Below, in pieces: positions 9,855-18,547 of a DNA stretch of 46,438 bases. Source of the stretch: Bordetella parapertussis (lineage in GTDB: Bacteria > Pseudomonadota > Gammaproteobacteria > Burkholderiales > SG8-41). Both the position numbers and the translations under genes were made by a program. Numbering within the stretch: the stretch's first letter is position 1; each line of letters begins with the position of its first letter. Below the pieces are notes generated by a model, which saw nothing but the letters and a program-made list of their open reading frames with translations, did not search any database and was not told where the DNA came from. Where the stretch lies: assembly GCA_945906935.1 (NCBI GenBank), contig CAMDSO010000019.1, positions 1 to 46,438 of the forward strand. The letters are read 5' to 3'.

Positions 9855-10460
9855 TCAAGCCTTTTCCGCCAGGCTCAGGTAATGGCGATTAATCTCAAGC
9901 GCGCGGTTCCGCAGGGTTGCGAGGTCGCCATCATTGACGATGACATCGTCCGCGCGGGCCAGTCTTGCCGCCCGGCTTGCCTGACTGGCCATGATGTTGC
10001 GGATCGTTTCTTCCGGTAGCTGGTTGCGTTCGCGGACGCGTTCCATTTGTGCCGTTTCGCTGCAATCGACCACCAGGGTGCGCTTGACGAGTGCCTGATA
10101 AGCGCCGGTTTCCACCAGCAGTGGTACCACCAGCACCGTGTAGCTGCCGCCAGCAGCCTCCATCGCCGCGTCCACTGCCGCTCGTATCATCGGGTGCAGA
10201 ATAGCCTCTAGCTTTTTGCGTGCGGTAATGTCGGAAAACACATGCTCCCGCATACGCTCACGGTCGAGAGCGCCATCGGCGCGTAGAAATTCACTGCCAA
10301 ACTGCCGTCCGATTTCGATGGCCCCTGCTTCTCCGCAGGCGGTCAATCGGTGTGCGATGGCATCGGTGTCGATGACGTCGGCGCCGAGTTCGGCGAAGAT
10401 TTCGGCGACAGTGCTTTTGCCGCTGCCGATGCCACCAGTCAGGGCGATAACAAGGGGCAT
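9855..10460 (-). CDS. coaE: dephospho-CoA kinase CoaE
   Basis: The 201-residue final enzyme of coenzyme A synthesis, phosphorylating the 3'-hydroxyl of dephospho-CoA. The P-loop is GGIGSGKST (residues 9-17). DVIDTDAIAH supplies the conserved acidic substrate-binding motif, and VLVVPLLVE the next core strand. The ATG at 10460 is chosen because the P-loop normally sits within the first 10-17 residues; a longer frame would add 13 unrelated residues and overlap pilD. It begins 4 bases after the pilD stop, so the two are surely coupled. Confidence 0.97.
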   Translation of the reverse strand: MPLVIALTGGIGSGKSTVAEIFAELGADVIDTDAIAHRLTACGEAGAIEIGRQFGSEFLRADGALDRERMREHVFSDITARKKLEAILHPMIRAAVDAAMEAAGGSYTVLVVPLLVETGAYQALVKRTLVVDCSETAQMERVRERNQLPEETIRNIMASQASRAARLARADDVIVNDGDLATLRNRALEINRHYLSLAEKA

Positions 10461-10464
10461 GGGG

Positions 10465-11325
10465 TTAGAAGCTTTGCAGGTAATACTTGACGATGGCATC
10501 GCCCCAGAACATGGCGATAAGTCCGCCCAGCACGAGATAGGGGCCGAATGGAATCGGACTACCGCGTTCCTGACGCGCGCACGCGATCAGACTGATACCG
10601 ATGACGGCGCCGACGAAAGACGACAGCATGATGACGACAGGCAGCATTTTCCAGCCTAGCCACGCGCCGATGGCCGCCAATAATTTGAAGTCGCCGTAGC
10701 CCATACCCTCCTTGCCGGTGGCAAATTTGAAGCCCCAGAACACACTCCACAGGGAAAGATACCCCGCGATGGCACCGATTACGGCCGACTGCAGATCGAC
10801 AAACCCCCCGTTGACATTAAATAACAGGCCCGCCCAGAGTAGCGGCAGTGTGATGTCGTCAGGCAGGTAGAAGGTATCGAGATCGATGAAGGCTAGCGCA
10901 ATCATCGCCCACACAAACAGGAGCGCGGCAGCGGTATTCCAGCTAAAGCCAAAGTGTACAGCGACAAATCCGGAAAGAACGGCAGTCAGCAGCTCAACCA
11001 GCGGGTAGCGTGGCGAAATGCGCTTGCCGCAGCCGGCGCATTTGCCCCGCAGCAGCAGATAGCTGACGACAGGGACATTCTCCATTGCCGTGATCGCATG
11101 CGCGCAGGCTGGGCATTGCGAGCGTGGCACCATCAGGTTGTAGCGCGGTTCGGCTGGTGCAGTTTGCCCGCCGGACTCGGCGACCTCGATACGCCACTGG
11201 CGCTCGATCATCTTGGGCATGCGGTGGATCACCACGTTGAGAAAACTGCCGATGGCGAGCGACAGCAGGGCGACCACCGCCGCGAACAGCGCGGAGTTGT
11301 TTTGCAGTAACTGGATGATGGACAT
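10465..11325 (-). CDS. pilD: type IV prepilin peptidase / N-methyltransferase PilD
   Basis: A 286-residue polytopic membrane enzyme that cleaves and N-methylates type IV prepilins and pseudopilins. The cytosolic N-terminal domain has the two C-x2-C pairs (CPAC and CAGC) needed for methylation. The catalytic aspartates lie in FIDLDTFYLPDD and in GMGYGDFKLL, the GxGD aspartyl protease motif. It lies between pilC and coaE on the minus strand, the classic pilBCD-coaE order except that pilB is not present here. Confidence 0.97.
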   Translation of the reverse strand: MSIIQLLQNNSALFAAVVALLSLAIGSFLNVVIHRMPKMIERQWRIEVAESGGQTAPAEPRYNLMVPRSQCPACAHAITAMENVPVVSYLLLRGKCAGCGKRISPRYPLVELLTAVLSGFVAVHFGFSWNTAAALLFVWAMIALAFIDLDTFYLPDDITLPLLWAGLLFNVNGGFVDLQSAVIGAIAGYLSLWSVFWGFKFATGKEGMGYGDFKLLAAIGAWLGWKMLPVVIMLSSFVGAVIGISLIACARQERGSPIPFGPYLVLGGLIAMFWGDAIVKYYLQSF

Positions 11326-11420
11326 CAGCGATTATCCGTTTCCGGCATTAAAGTGTTGAAAGGCCGTATTGGGGCCCTCGCCTCTGGTTTGGCATAAGCG
11401 AGACGCTGCTTTGCACCGCT

Positions 11421-12641
11421 TCAAACCGCCTGACCCATTTTGAAGATCGGCAGATACATCGCGACAACCATACCGCCAATGAGCGTGCCAAGAACGACCA
11501 TGATCAAAGGCTCCATCAGGCTGGAGAGCGCCTCAACCGCGTCATCGACTTCGGCTTCGAAAAAATCGGCGACTTTGCTAAGCATGCCGTCAAGCGAGCC
11601 GGCCTCTTCGCCAATCGCCACCATTTGCAAAACCATGTTTGGGAACAGGTCGACGTTTTGCATGGACACGACAAGGCTGGAGCCGGTGGAAACCTCGCTT
11701 TGAATTTTCTTCGTGGCGACAAAATATTCGTGGTTGCCGGCGGCGCCGGCGACCGAATCGAGCGCCTCAACCAGTGGAACGCCGGCGGCAAACATGGTTG
11801 CCAGTGTGCGCGTCCAGCGCGCAATGGTCGCTTTGCGCACCAGATCGCCGAAGATGGGGGCCCGCAGCATGACCCTGTCCATCAGGATTTGCACTGCCTT
11901 CGAGCGTTTCCACGCGTAGAGAAATCCGTAAATGCCGCCGCCGACGATGCTGAAAATCAAGTACCAGTATTCGACGAAGAAATCGGAGATGGCCATGACA
12001 ACGAGTGTCGGTCCGGGCAGGTCGGCGCCGAAACTTGCGAATACCGTCTTGAACGCAGGGATCACGAAAATCATGATGACGGCGGTGATAATGAATGCCA
12101 CGGCAATGATAGCGATCGGGTAAAACAGGGCGGCTTTGATTTTTCCCTTGATCGCCTGCGTTTTTTCCTTGTAGGTGGCCAGACGATCCAGCAGGCTGTC
12201 CAGAATACCGGCTTGTTCGCCCGCCCCAATCAGGTTGCAAAACAACGTGTCGAAATACAGAGGGTGTTTTTCAAACGCCTGTTTAAGGCTGGAACCGCCT
12301 TCAACCTCGGTTTTGACAGCCATTAGCAGTTTTTGTACCGCCGCATTACTGTGGCCCTTGCCGACGATATCAAAGGCTTGCAGCAGCGGTACGCCTGCCT
12401 TCAACATGGTTGCCAGCTGGCGCGTAAATAGCGTGATGTCTTTGTCGGTGATCGAACCGCCGCGGCCCGCGGTTAATTTCTTGACGCGGTTGACCTTGAT
12501 ACCCTGGCGGCGTAGTAGCGCGTTGACAACGGCTTCTCCGCCCGCCTTCATTTCCCCGCGAACCGTCTTGCCTGCGCGGTCCGTGCCGGTCCATGAATAG
12601 ACGAATTCCTTAACGTCTTTTTTCTGGGTAGCGGTGGCCAT
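11421..12641 (-). CDS. pilC: type IV pilus inner-membrane platform protein PilC
   Basis: The 406-residue platform protein of the type IV pilus assembly machine. It has two GspF/PilC repeats (about residues 70-195 and 275-400), each with a cytosolic helical bundle, and membrane spans near residues 168-195, 220-240 and 375-398. Conserved FTRQLATMLKAGVPL and ARWTRTLATMFAAGVPL mark the paired repeats. A GGAG ribosome site precedes the ATG. A 95-base gap leads to pilD. The ATPase gene pilB, usually directly upstream, is replaced here by a CorC-type gene. Confidence 0.97.
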   Translation of the reverse strand: MATATQKKDVKEFVYSWTGTDRAGKTVRGEMKAGGEAVVNALLRRQGIKVNRVKKLTAGRGGSITDKDITLFTRQLATMLKAGVPLLQAFDIVGKGHSNAAVQKLLMAVKTEVEGGSSLKQAFEKHPLYFDTLFCNLIGAGEQAGILDSLLDRLATYKEKTQAIKGKIKAALFYPIAIIAVAFIITAVIMIFVIPAFKTVFASFGADLPGPTLVVMAISDFFVEYWYLIFSIVGGGIYGFLYAWKRSKAVQILMDRVMLRAPIFGDLVRKATIARWTRTLATMFAAGVPLVEALDSVAGAAGNHEYFVATKKIQSEVSTGSSLVVSMQNVDLFPNMVLQMVAIGEEAGSLDGMLSKVADFFEAEVDDAVEALSSLMEPLIMVVLGTLIGGMVVAMYLPIFKMGQAV

Positions 12642-12749
12642 GGTGACTCTCCGGTAGCGTTTTAAAACAACGCGCTAACTTATTGGTTAAATGAGGATTC
12701 CAATATCATGCCCTGCCGACCTTACTTTGTAAAGAAAAGGCTGGCCCGA

Positions 12750-14042
12750 TTACCCGTGTGTCTGCGGCGCGGCCGTAATTTTTTCAAGCGGTGCAAGGTT
12801 TATAGCTTTGATGACGCGATCCTGCGTTTGTATGATTTTCATTCGATGGCCGGCGATTTCAAGACTAGTGCCGGGTTCTGGAATTTCGCGCAAGTGTTCC
12901 AGCACCAGACCGTTGAGGGTTTTGGGGCCGTCGAGTGGAAAGCGAAAACCCAGCTTGCGGTTGAGTTCGCGCAGCAGGCTGCCCCCCTCGACCAGATGGC
13001 TGCCGTCCGTTTGCGGATGAAAGCGGCCAGGTTGCAGCGGCGAGTGCGTGGCGAATTCCCCGATTAATTCCTCGACGATGTCGTCCAGCGTCAGCATGCC
13101 CATCAGCTCACCGTATTCATCGACGACGAAACAGAGCCGGTCCTGGTGTTCCTGAAACTGCTGCAATTGCGTGAACAGGGGCGTGCCCGACGGCGCAAAG
13201 TACGGGGCTCGCATGAGGCCGCGTAGTTGTCCGGCCAATACTGCATCGTCGCGGCTCAGGCCCAGCGCCTTGCGCACGAGGACGACGCCAATGATGTTGT
13301 CTGGCTGTCCCTGATAGACCGGCAGTCGCCGGTGGTAGGCGGTTGCAAGCTGGGTGCGCAAGGTGGCCGGTGGGGCATCGATATCAATGGCTTCGATCTG
13401 GCTGCGCGGCGTCATCACGTCGTCGACGCAGATTTGTTCGAGGTCGAACAGGTTTAACAGGATGCTTTGGTGTTTTTTCGGGATGTAGTTACCGGCCTCG
13501 AGAACAAGCGTGCGCAACTCCTCAGGCGTCATCTTGGTATTGGCGGCGTCAGCGGGCTTCAAGCGCAGCATCCAGAGCAGGCTTTGCACGAACAAATTGA
13601 CGAACCACACCACTGGATAGAGCAGGCGCAACAGGGGTTTCAGCACGAAGGCGATCGGCAGTGCGATAGCCTCCGCATAGGCGGCACCGATCACCTTGGG
13701 GGTGATTTCAGAAAATACCAGAATCAAAAAGGTAACGGCCAGCGTGCCTATTGCGAGTGCGATCTCGTCGTCGCCGAACAGGCGCACGGTAATCACGCTG
13801 ACCAGCACCGCCGCGGCTGCATTGACAAGGTTGTTACCAAGCAGAATCACGCCAAGCAGGCGGTCGGTTTGCGCCAGCAGATCGGAGGCAAGGCGGGCGC
13901 CGCGGTTGCCGGTGCGTAGCAGGGCTTTCAACCGGTAGCGGTTCAAAGCCATCATGCTGGTTTCCGCGATCGAGAAGAAGCCCGACAAGAGCAGCAGGAT
14001 GCCGAGCACAGCAAACTGCACCGATAAAGGAATATCGTCCAT
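12750..14042 (-). CDS. HlyC/CorC family transporter (CNNM + CBS + CorC domains)
   Basis: A 430-residue membrane protein resembling YfjD/YtfL. An N-terminal CNNM (DUF21) domain with about four spans occupies residues 1-190 (SGFFSIAETSMMALNR signature). A CBS pair follows at about 205-330 (DVMTPRSQIEAID), then a C-terminal CorC/HlyC FAD-linked-fold domain. Relatives are implicated in Mg/Co homeostasis or heavy-metal tolerance; the true substrate is unsettled. It lies between the CcsA-type gene and pilC on the same strand, an arrangement seen near ffh in betaproteobacteria. Confidence 0.92.
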   Translation of the reverse strand: MDDIPLSVQFAVLGILLLLSGFFSIAETSMMALNRYRLKALLRTGNRGARLASDLLAQTDRLLGVILLGNNLVNAAAAVLVSVITVRLFGDDEIALAIGTLAVTFLILVFSEITPKVIGAAYAEAIALPIAFVLKPLLRLLYPVVWFVNLFVQSLLWMLRLKPADAANTKMTPEELRTLVLEAGNYIPKKHQSILLNLFDLEQICVDDVMTPRSQIEAIDIDAPPATLRTQLATAYHRRLPVYQGQPDNIIGVVLVRKALGLSRDDAVLAGQLRGLMRAPYFAPSGTPLFTQLQQFQEHQDRLCFVVDEYGELMGMLTLDDIVEELIGEFATHSPLQPGRFHPQTDGSHLVEGGSLLRELNRKLGFRFPLDGPKTLNGLVLEHLREIPEPGTSLEIAGHRMKIIQTQDRVIKAINLAPLEKITAAPQTHG

Positions 14043-14108
14043 CAGGGCTTAACGACGCGAAGAATGCGCCGCTACAGGCTGGGCAGGCCGTGGCTGAGGC
14101 ATTGTTGT

Positions 14109-14948
14109 TTATATTCTGCCGAGGATGACTTCGAGCACGAATTTGCTACCGACATAGGCAAGTACCAGTGACATGAAGCCGGTCAGCGTCCAGCGCACGG
14201 CAACCCTGCCGCGCCAGCCATAGAGCTGCCTTCCGCCAAGCAGTGCGGCAAAAATCAGCCATGAGAGTATGCCAAACACGGTTTTGTGATTGAACCGCAT
14301 GGCCTTGCCGAACAAGTCTTCGGAGTAGAGGATCCCAGTGGCCAGCGTCAGCGTGAGCAGCACGAAACCGGCGAAAAGGATGCGGAACAGCAGCGTTTCC
14401 ATGGTCAGCAAGGCGGGTAATTGTTGCAGGGCCGTCGGCAGTCGGCCGCTATGCAGCCGGTTTTCGATAACCGCCATCAGCAGCACGTGCATTGATGCGA
14501 TGGTAAACAGGCTGTAGGCCAGCAGCGCGATCATCAAATGCACCTGAAACACCGGCAGCTCTGTATTTGGCAGAGCCCGCGTCGACGGTAACAGGGCCGG
14601 CAAAAATGCGCAGAGCGCCGCCACCGGCATGACCAGAGCCTGCAGGCCTTCGATGCGGTAAAAAAGGTTGCCTGTCCAGTAGATGGCGACTGTTAGCCAG
14701 ACGATGGCGGATATTGCGTTGCCAACACCGAGGTGGATGCCGTCGGCGGCCAACACTGAGTTCGCCAGCAGCATGCCGTGCAGAAGCAACGGGGTGAGCA
14801 CCATAAGATGCTCGAATAGCCGCGGGCGATCGACTTGCGCGCCGTCATCTTGAGCGCCATTACGCCAGCACGTGCGCCAGAAATAGGCGGCGAGCACCGC
14901 GTACAGTGTGGAGACGATCGGATAAAATATAAAACTGGATGCGTTCAT
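14109..14948 (-). CDS. cytochrome c assembly (CcsA/YpjD-type) integral membrane protein
   Basis: A 279-residue protein with about eight membrane spans and the C-terminal pattern of the CcsA/HemX-like family: FNHKTVFGILSWLIFA, then GWRGRVAVRWTLTGF. Conserved histidines in these segments match the heme-handling residues of the family, but the tryptophan-rich WWD loop of a full cytochrome c synthetase is not evident. It is therefore best called YpjD-like and not a proven haem lyase. It is divergent from ffh, with only 62 bases between start codons; ffh-ccsA divergence is conserved in betaproteobacteria. Confidence 0.88.
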   Translation of the reverse strand: MNASSFIFYPIVSTLYAVLAAYFWRTCWRNGAQDDGAQVDRPRLFEHLMVLTPLLLHGMLLANSVLAADGIHLGVGNAISAIVWLTVAIYWTGNLFYRIEGLQALVMPVAALCAFLPALLPSTRALPNTELPVFQVHLMIALLAYSLFTIASMHVLLMAVIENRLHSGRLPTALQQLPALLTMETLLFRILFAGFVLLTLTLATGILYSEDLFGKAMRFNHKTVFGILSWLIFAALLGGRQLYGWRGRVAVRWTLTGFMSLVLAYVGSKFVLEVILGRI

Positions 14949-15010
14949 CCTGCAGCAGTTTACACCAGAGTATTCACGGCGCGTCTGCCGCGCAAAACAC
15001 GGGGATCAGC

Positions 15011-16360
15011 ATGTTCGAAAATTTGACCGGCCGCCTCTCGCAAGTGGTTAAGACGTTGCGTGGTGAAGCGCGCCTGACCGAAACCAATACCCAAGATGCC
15101 CTGCGCGAAGTGCGCGTCGCACTGCTGGAGGCTGACGTTGCGCTGCCGGTAGTGCGGGATTTTATCGCACGCGTTCGCGAACGTGCGCTGGGGCAGGACG
15201 TGGTCGGCAGCTTGACGCCCGGCCAGGCCTTGGTCGGCGTGGTCCACCGGGAGCTGGTTAACCTGATGGGTGAGGCAGCCAGCGGGCTGAATCTGGCCAC
15301 CACGCCGCCAGCAGTGATCCTGATGGCGGGTCTGCAGGGCTCGGGCAAGACCACATCGACCGGCAAACTGGCGAAAATGCTGCGCGAGCAGCAGCGCAAG
15401 AAAGTCTTGCTGGTCAGTTGCGACGTCTACCGTCCTGCGGCAATTGAACAGCTGAAGACACTGGCAGCGCAGGTTGAGGTGGATTTTTTTGCGTCTGATG
15501 TCGCACAAAAGCCTGCCGATATTGCGCGTGCTGCGGTCGCGTTCGCGCGCACTCATTATCATGATGTGTTGATTGTGGATACGGCCGGCCGCCTCGCCAT
15601 TGATGACGCGATGATGGCTGAGATTCGCGAGCTGCATGGCTTGCTCAAGCCGGTTGAAACCTTGTTCGTGGTGGACGCAATGCAGGGTCAAGACGCGGTC
15701 AATGTGGCGAAGGCTTTCGCTGACGCGCTGCCGTTGACCGGCGTCGTACTGACCAAGCTCGACGGCGACGCCCGTGGCGGTGCCGCGCTCTCCGTGCGCC
15801 AGGTGACCGGGGCGCCGATCAAGTTTGCCGGTATCGGTGAAAAACTCGATGGTCTGGAAGCTTTTCATCCAGAGCGGATGGCCTCTCGCATACTCGGCAT
15901 GGGCGATGTACTCTCGTTGATCGAAGATGTTCACCGTTCGGTTGATCGTGATGAAGCAGAAAAATTCGCGCGCAAGCTGAAGTCGGGCAAGGGTTTCGAT
16001 CTTGAGGATTTCAAGCAGCAGGTCGGACAAATGAAAAAGATGGGCGGCGTTGCGGCACTCATCGACAAGTTGCCTAGTCAGCTCGCACAGGCCGCTGGCA
16101 ATGCGCAGATGGATGACGGTCAATTGCGCCGCATCGAGGGGATTATCAATTCAATGACGCCGCGTGAGCGCAGCAAGCCCGAGCTGCTGAAGGCTTCTCG
16201 TAAGCGCCGCATTGCGACAGGGGCCGGCGTGAGCGTGCAGGAGGTCAACCGTTTGCTCGCGCAGTTCGAGCAAACGCAGAAAATGATGAAGATGATGGCC
16301 AAGGGCGGGATGGCCAAGATGATGAGATCCATGAAGGGGATGCTGCCCGGCATGCGCTGA
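15011..16360 (+). CDS. ffh: signal recognition particle protein Ffh
   Basis: The 449-residue SRP54 GTPase that targets inner-membrane proteins cotranslationally. The N domain begins MFENLTGRLSQV. The G domain has GLQGSGKTTSTGKLA (P-loop, about residue 107), DTAGR and TKLDGDARGG motifs. The methionine-rich M domain ends KMMKMMAKGGMAKMM, the signal-sequence and 4.5S RNA binding surface. The ATG at 15011 is chosen from the invariant family N-terminus; the frame is open 24 codons further upstream but that part is unlike any Ffh. Confidence 0.99.
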   Translation: MFENLTGRLSQVVKTLRGEARLTETNTQDALREVRVALLEADVALPVVRDFIARVRERALGQDVVGSLTPGQALVGVVHRELVNLMGEAASGLNLATTPPAVILMAGLQGSGKTTSTGKLAKMLREQQRKKVLLVSCDVYRPAAIEQLKTLAAQVEVDFFASDVAQKPADIARAAVAFARTHYHDVLIVDTAGRLAIDDAMMAEIRELHGLLKPVETLFVVDAMQGQDAVNVAKAFADALPLTGVVLTKLDGDARGGAALSVRQVTGAPIKFAGIGEKLDGLEAFHPERMASRILGMGDVLSLIEDVHRSVDRDEAEKFARKLKSGKGFDLEDFKQQVGQMKKMGGVAALIDKLPSQLAQAAGNAQMDDGQLRRIEGIINSMTPRERSKPELLKASRKRRIATGAGVSVQEVNRLLAQFEQTQKMMKMMAKGGMAKMMRSMKGMLPGMR

Positions 16361-16462
16361 CCCAGGCGTTGTTGTTGGCGCTTTTTGAAATTAATTGCTG
16401 AATCGGCGGGATATAAAGCAGGCGGCCTTGGCGGGCGGATCAGTCAAAAAGCCCGTTTGTTC

Positions 16463-16492
16463 TTGCGTCGATCGTGGAAGGTGGCGTAAGAT
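16463..16492 (+). promoter_or_regulatory. candidate sigma-70 promoter for rpsP operon
   Basis: TTGCGT (16463-16468) and TAAGAT (16487-16492) are separated by 18 bases and end 32 bases before the rpsP start. The position fits the operon promoter. It is a match to consensus only; other hexamer pairs in this gap are possible. Confidence 0.5.
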
Positions 16493-16524
16493 CGCGCCCT
16501 TTCCGCATTTTCGGGGTCGGTAAC

Positions 16525-16779
16525 ATGGTTGTGATTAGACTGGCACGCGGCGGCGCCAAGAAGCGGCCGTTTTTTAATCTGGTGGTAGCCGATTCCAAAC
16601 GCGCCCGCGATGGACGTTTCATCGAGCGCATCGGTTTTTATAATCCGAAGGCGCCTGAAGGCCAGGAATCGTTTCGGTATCAGGCTGATCGGTTGACTTA
16701 CTGGCAGGGCAAGGGTGCGCAGATTAGCGACACCGCGGCACGCCTCGTCAAACAATTCGGTGCCAAGCAAGCTGCCTGA
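16525..16779 (+). CDS. rpsP: 30S ribosomal protein S16
   Basis: An 84-residue ribosomal protein needed for 30S assembly. The start [17 protein letters not shown] is the family N-terminus, so the ATG at 16525 is used instead of an earlier in-frame [15 protein letters not shown] and the C-terminal helix are normal. It is the first gene of rpsP-rimM-trmD-rplS. Confidence 0.99.
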   Translation: MVVIRLARGGAKKRPFFNLVVADSKRARDGRFIERIGFYNPKAPEGQESFRYQADRLTYWQGKGAQISDTAARLVKQFGAKQAA

Positions 16780-16792
16780 CGAACTGGTGGTC

Positions 16793-17281
16793 ATGGGGCG
16801 GGTGACCGTTCCATACGGTGTTCGGGGCTGGATCAAAATCCACACCCTCACCAGCGATCCGGAAAGTTTGAGCGATTACCCTGTTTGGCGTATTGGCGGC
16901 AACGATTCTTGGCGTGAAGTCAGGGTAGTTGCCAGCAGAGTGCAGGGTAGTGCGCTGGTTGCGCAGCTCGAAGGGATTGATGACCGTGAGGCAGCACTCC
17001 TGCTGCGGGGTTCTGATATCGCAGTGCTGCGATCAGAGTTGCCGCCGGCAGAAGAAGGCGAGTTTTACTGGGCCGATTTGATCGGTCTGGCGGTCGTAAA
17101 TGTTGAACAATATGAATTCGGGCGGGTTGCCCGGATTTTGCAAACCGGCGCCAATGATGTTTTGGTCGTGTCGGGTGGTGGCAGGGATGAAGAAACGTTA
17201 ATCCCTTTTATCGCCGATGTGATCAAGCAGGTTGATCTCAAGTCGGGCAGGATGGTAGTGGACTGGGGCGAGGATTACTGA
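16793..17281 (+). CDS. rimM: ribosome maturation factor RimM
   Basis: A 162-residue 16S rRNA processing factor that binds S19 on the 30S head. The N-terminal RimM barrel opens [17 protein letters not shown]; the PRC-barrel domain ([13 protein letters not shown]) follows. The start is uncertain: homologues often show an ELVVMGR-like N-terminus, and here E-L-V-V precedes the ATG in frame, so a GTG at 16787 is a real alternative. No good ribosome site is visible, suggesting translational coupling to rpsP, which ends 13 bases upstream. Its stop codon overlaps the trmD start by one base. Confidence 0.95.
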   Translation: MGRVTVPYGVRGWIKIHTLTSDPESLSDYPVWRIGGNDSWREVRVVASRVQGSALVAQLEGIDDREAALLLRGSDIAVLRSELPPAEEGEFYWADLIGLAVVNVEQYEFGRVARILQTGANDVLVVSGGGRDEETLIPFIADVIKQVDLKSGRMVVDWGEDY

Positions 17282-18039
17282 TGCTTCAGTTTGACGTGGT
17301 AACGCTGTTTCCGTCGATGTTCGAGGCGGTAACCGAGGCCGGGATCACAGGCCGGGCGCGTGACCGCGGGATTTTCGGTCTGGTGGCTTGGAACCCGCGT
17401 GATTTTGCGCGAAACAGCTACCGTAGCGTGGACGACCGGCCATATGGCGGTGGTCCGGGCATGGTGATGATGGCGGAACCGCTGGACCGTGCAGTATCGG
17501 CGGCGCGGCAGCGACAGGCGAGCACGGGCGTGAAGAAGCCGCGCGTGATTTATATGTCGCCGCAGGGTAGGCCGCTGAATCATGCGCTGGTGATGAAGTT
17601 GTCTGCTGAGCAGGGTCTGGTATTGCTGGCAGGTCGGTATGAAGGCGTTGACGAGCGTGCGATTGCGCGTAGCGTTGATGACGAAGTGTCGATTGGCGAT
17701 TACGTGTTGTCGGGCGGCGAACTGGCTGCAATGGTGCTGATTGATTGCATTGTGCGACAACTCCCAGGTGCGCTGGGAGATACGCAGTCGGCGGTTCAGG
17801 AGTCGTTTGTTGGAGGCTTGTTGGATTGCCCTCAATACACGCGGCCGGAGCAGTATGAAGGATTGGCGGTGCCGGCGGTTTTGATGTCGGGTAATCATGC
17901 CGACATTGGGCGTTGGCGTTTGAAGCAGTCGCTGGGACGTACCTGGCAGAGAAGGCCGGAGTTACTGGAACAACGTGGGATGAGTGTGGACGAGTGCGGT
18001 TTGCTCGAAGAATTCAAGCAAGAATTGAGTGGAGTGTGA
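17281..18039 (+). CDS. trmD: tRNA (guanine-N1)-methyltransferase TrmD
   Basis: A 252-residue SPOUT enzyme forming m1G37 in tRNAs, preventing +1 frameshifts. The N-terminus [14 protein letters not shown] is canonical. [14 protein letters not shown] and the trefoil-knot SAM site [15 protein letters not shown] are intact. The ATG overlaps the rimM stop by one base. rplS starts two bases after its stop, so the four genes form one tight operon. Confidence 0.99.
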   Translation: MLQFDVVTLFPSMFEAVTEAGITGRARDRGIFGLVAWNPRDFARNSYRSVDDRPYGGGPGMVMMAEPLDRAVSAARQRQASTGVKKPRVIYMSPQGRPLNHALVMKLSAEQGLVLLAGRYEGVDERAIARSVDDEVSIGDYVLSGGELAAMVLIDCIVRQLPGALGDTQSAVQESFVGGLLDCPQYTRPEQYEGLAVPAVLMSGNHADIGRWRLKQSLGRTWQRRPELLEQRGMSVDECGLLEEFKQELSGV

Positions 18040-18041
18040 AT

Positions 18042-18458
18042 ATGGATCTGATCCAGCAGCTGGAAAAAGAAGAAGTCGCGCGTCTTGCGAAGAAAATTCC
18101 GGATTTCAAGACCGGCGATACCGTGGTGGTTAATGTCAACGTGGTCGAAGGTGAGCGCAAACGCGTGCAGGCTTTTGAGGGCGTGGTGATTGCCAAGCGT
18201 AATCGCGGACTCAATTCCGCTTTCACGGTGCGCAAAATGTCTTCGGGTGAGGGTGTTGAGCGTACCTTCCAAAGCTATTCGCCGTTGATCGCCTCTGTTG
18301 AAGTCAAGCGCCGCGGCGACGTGCGTCGCGCCAAGCTTTATTACTTGCGTCAGCGTTCTGGCAAGGCCGCGCGCATCAAGGAACGTCTTGATTATGTGGC
18401 GCGGGAGATTTTGCCGCCGGTTGAAGCTGCGCCTAAGCCGCAGGCTGAAGCACAGTAA
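18042..18458 (+). CDS. rplS: 50S ribosomal protein L19
   Basis: A 138-residue protein at the 30S-50S interface. [15 protein letters not shown] is the family start, so the ATG at 18042 is used and not the longer frame. The core [35 protein letters not shown] and [20 protein letters not shown] blocks are intact. The tail is enriched in Ala/Glu/Pro (about 20 residues), a common species-variable extension. It closes the operon before a terminator. Confidence 0.99.
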   Translation: MDLIQQLEKEEVARLAKKIPDFKTGDTVVVNVNVVEGERKRVQAFEGVVIAKRNRGLNSAFTVRKMSSGEGVERTFQSYSPLIASVEVKRRGDVRRAKLYYLRQRSGKAARIKERLDYVAREILPPVEAAPKPQAEAQ

Positions 18459-18479
18459 TTGCATCCATGGGTGCTAGAG

Positions 18480-18503
18480 AAGGCGGCGTGAGCCGCCTTT
18501 TTT
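18480..18503 (+). terminator. rho-independent terminator of rpsP-rplS operon
   Basis: GGCGGC (18482-18487) pairs with GCCGCC (18492-18497) around a GTGA loop, followed by six T residues and flanked by A's that pair with the first T's. A classic short terminator 22 bases past rplS. Confidence 0.93.
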
Positions 18504-18547
18504 ATTGACCCGGGTATTTTTGTTGTTAACGAAACTAAAATAGCCCG

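Noticed and set aside
14960-16123. 387-codon open frame antisense to ffh
   Set aside because: Shadow of the ffh codon pattern; His/Arg/Gln-rich with no domain or ribosome site.
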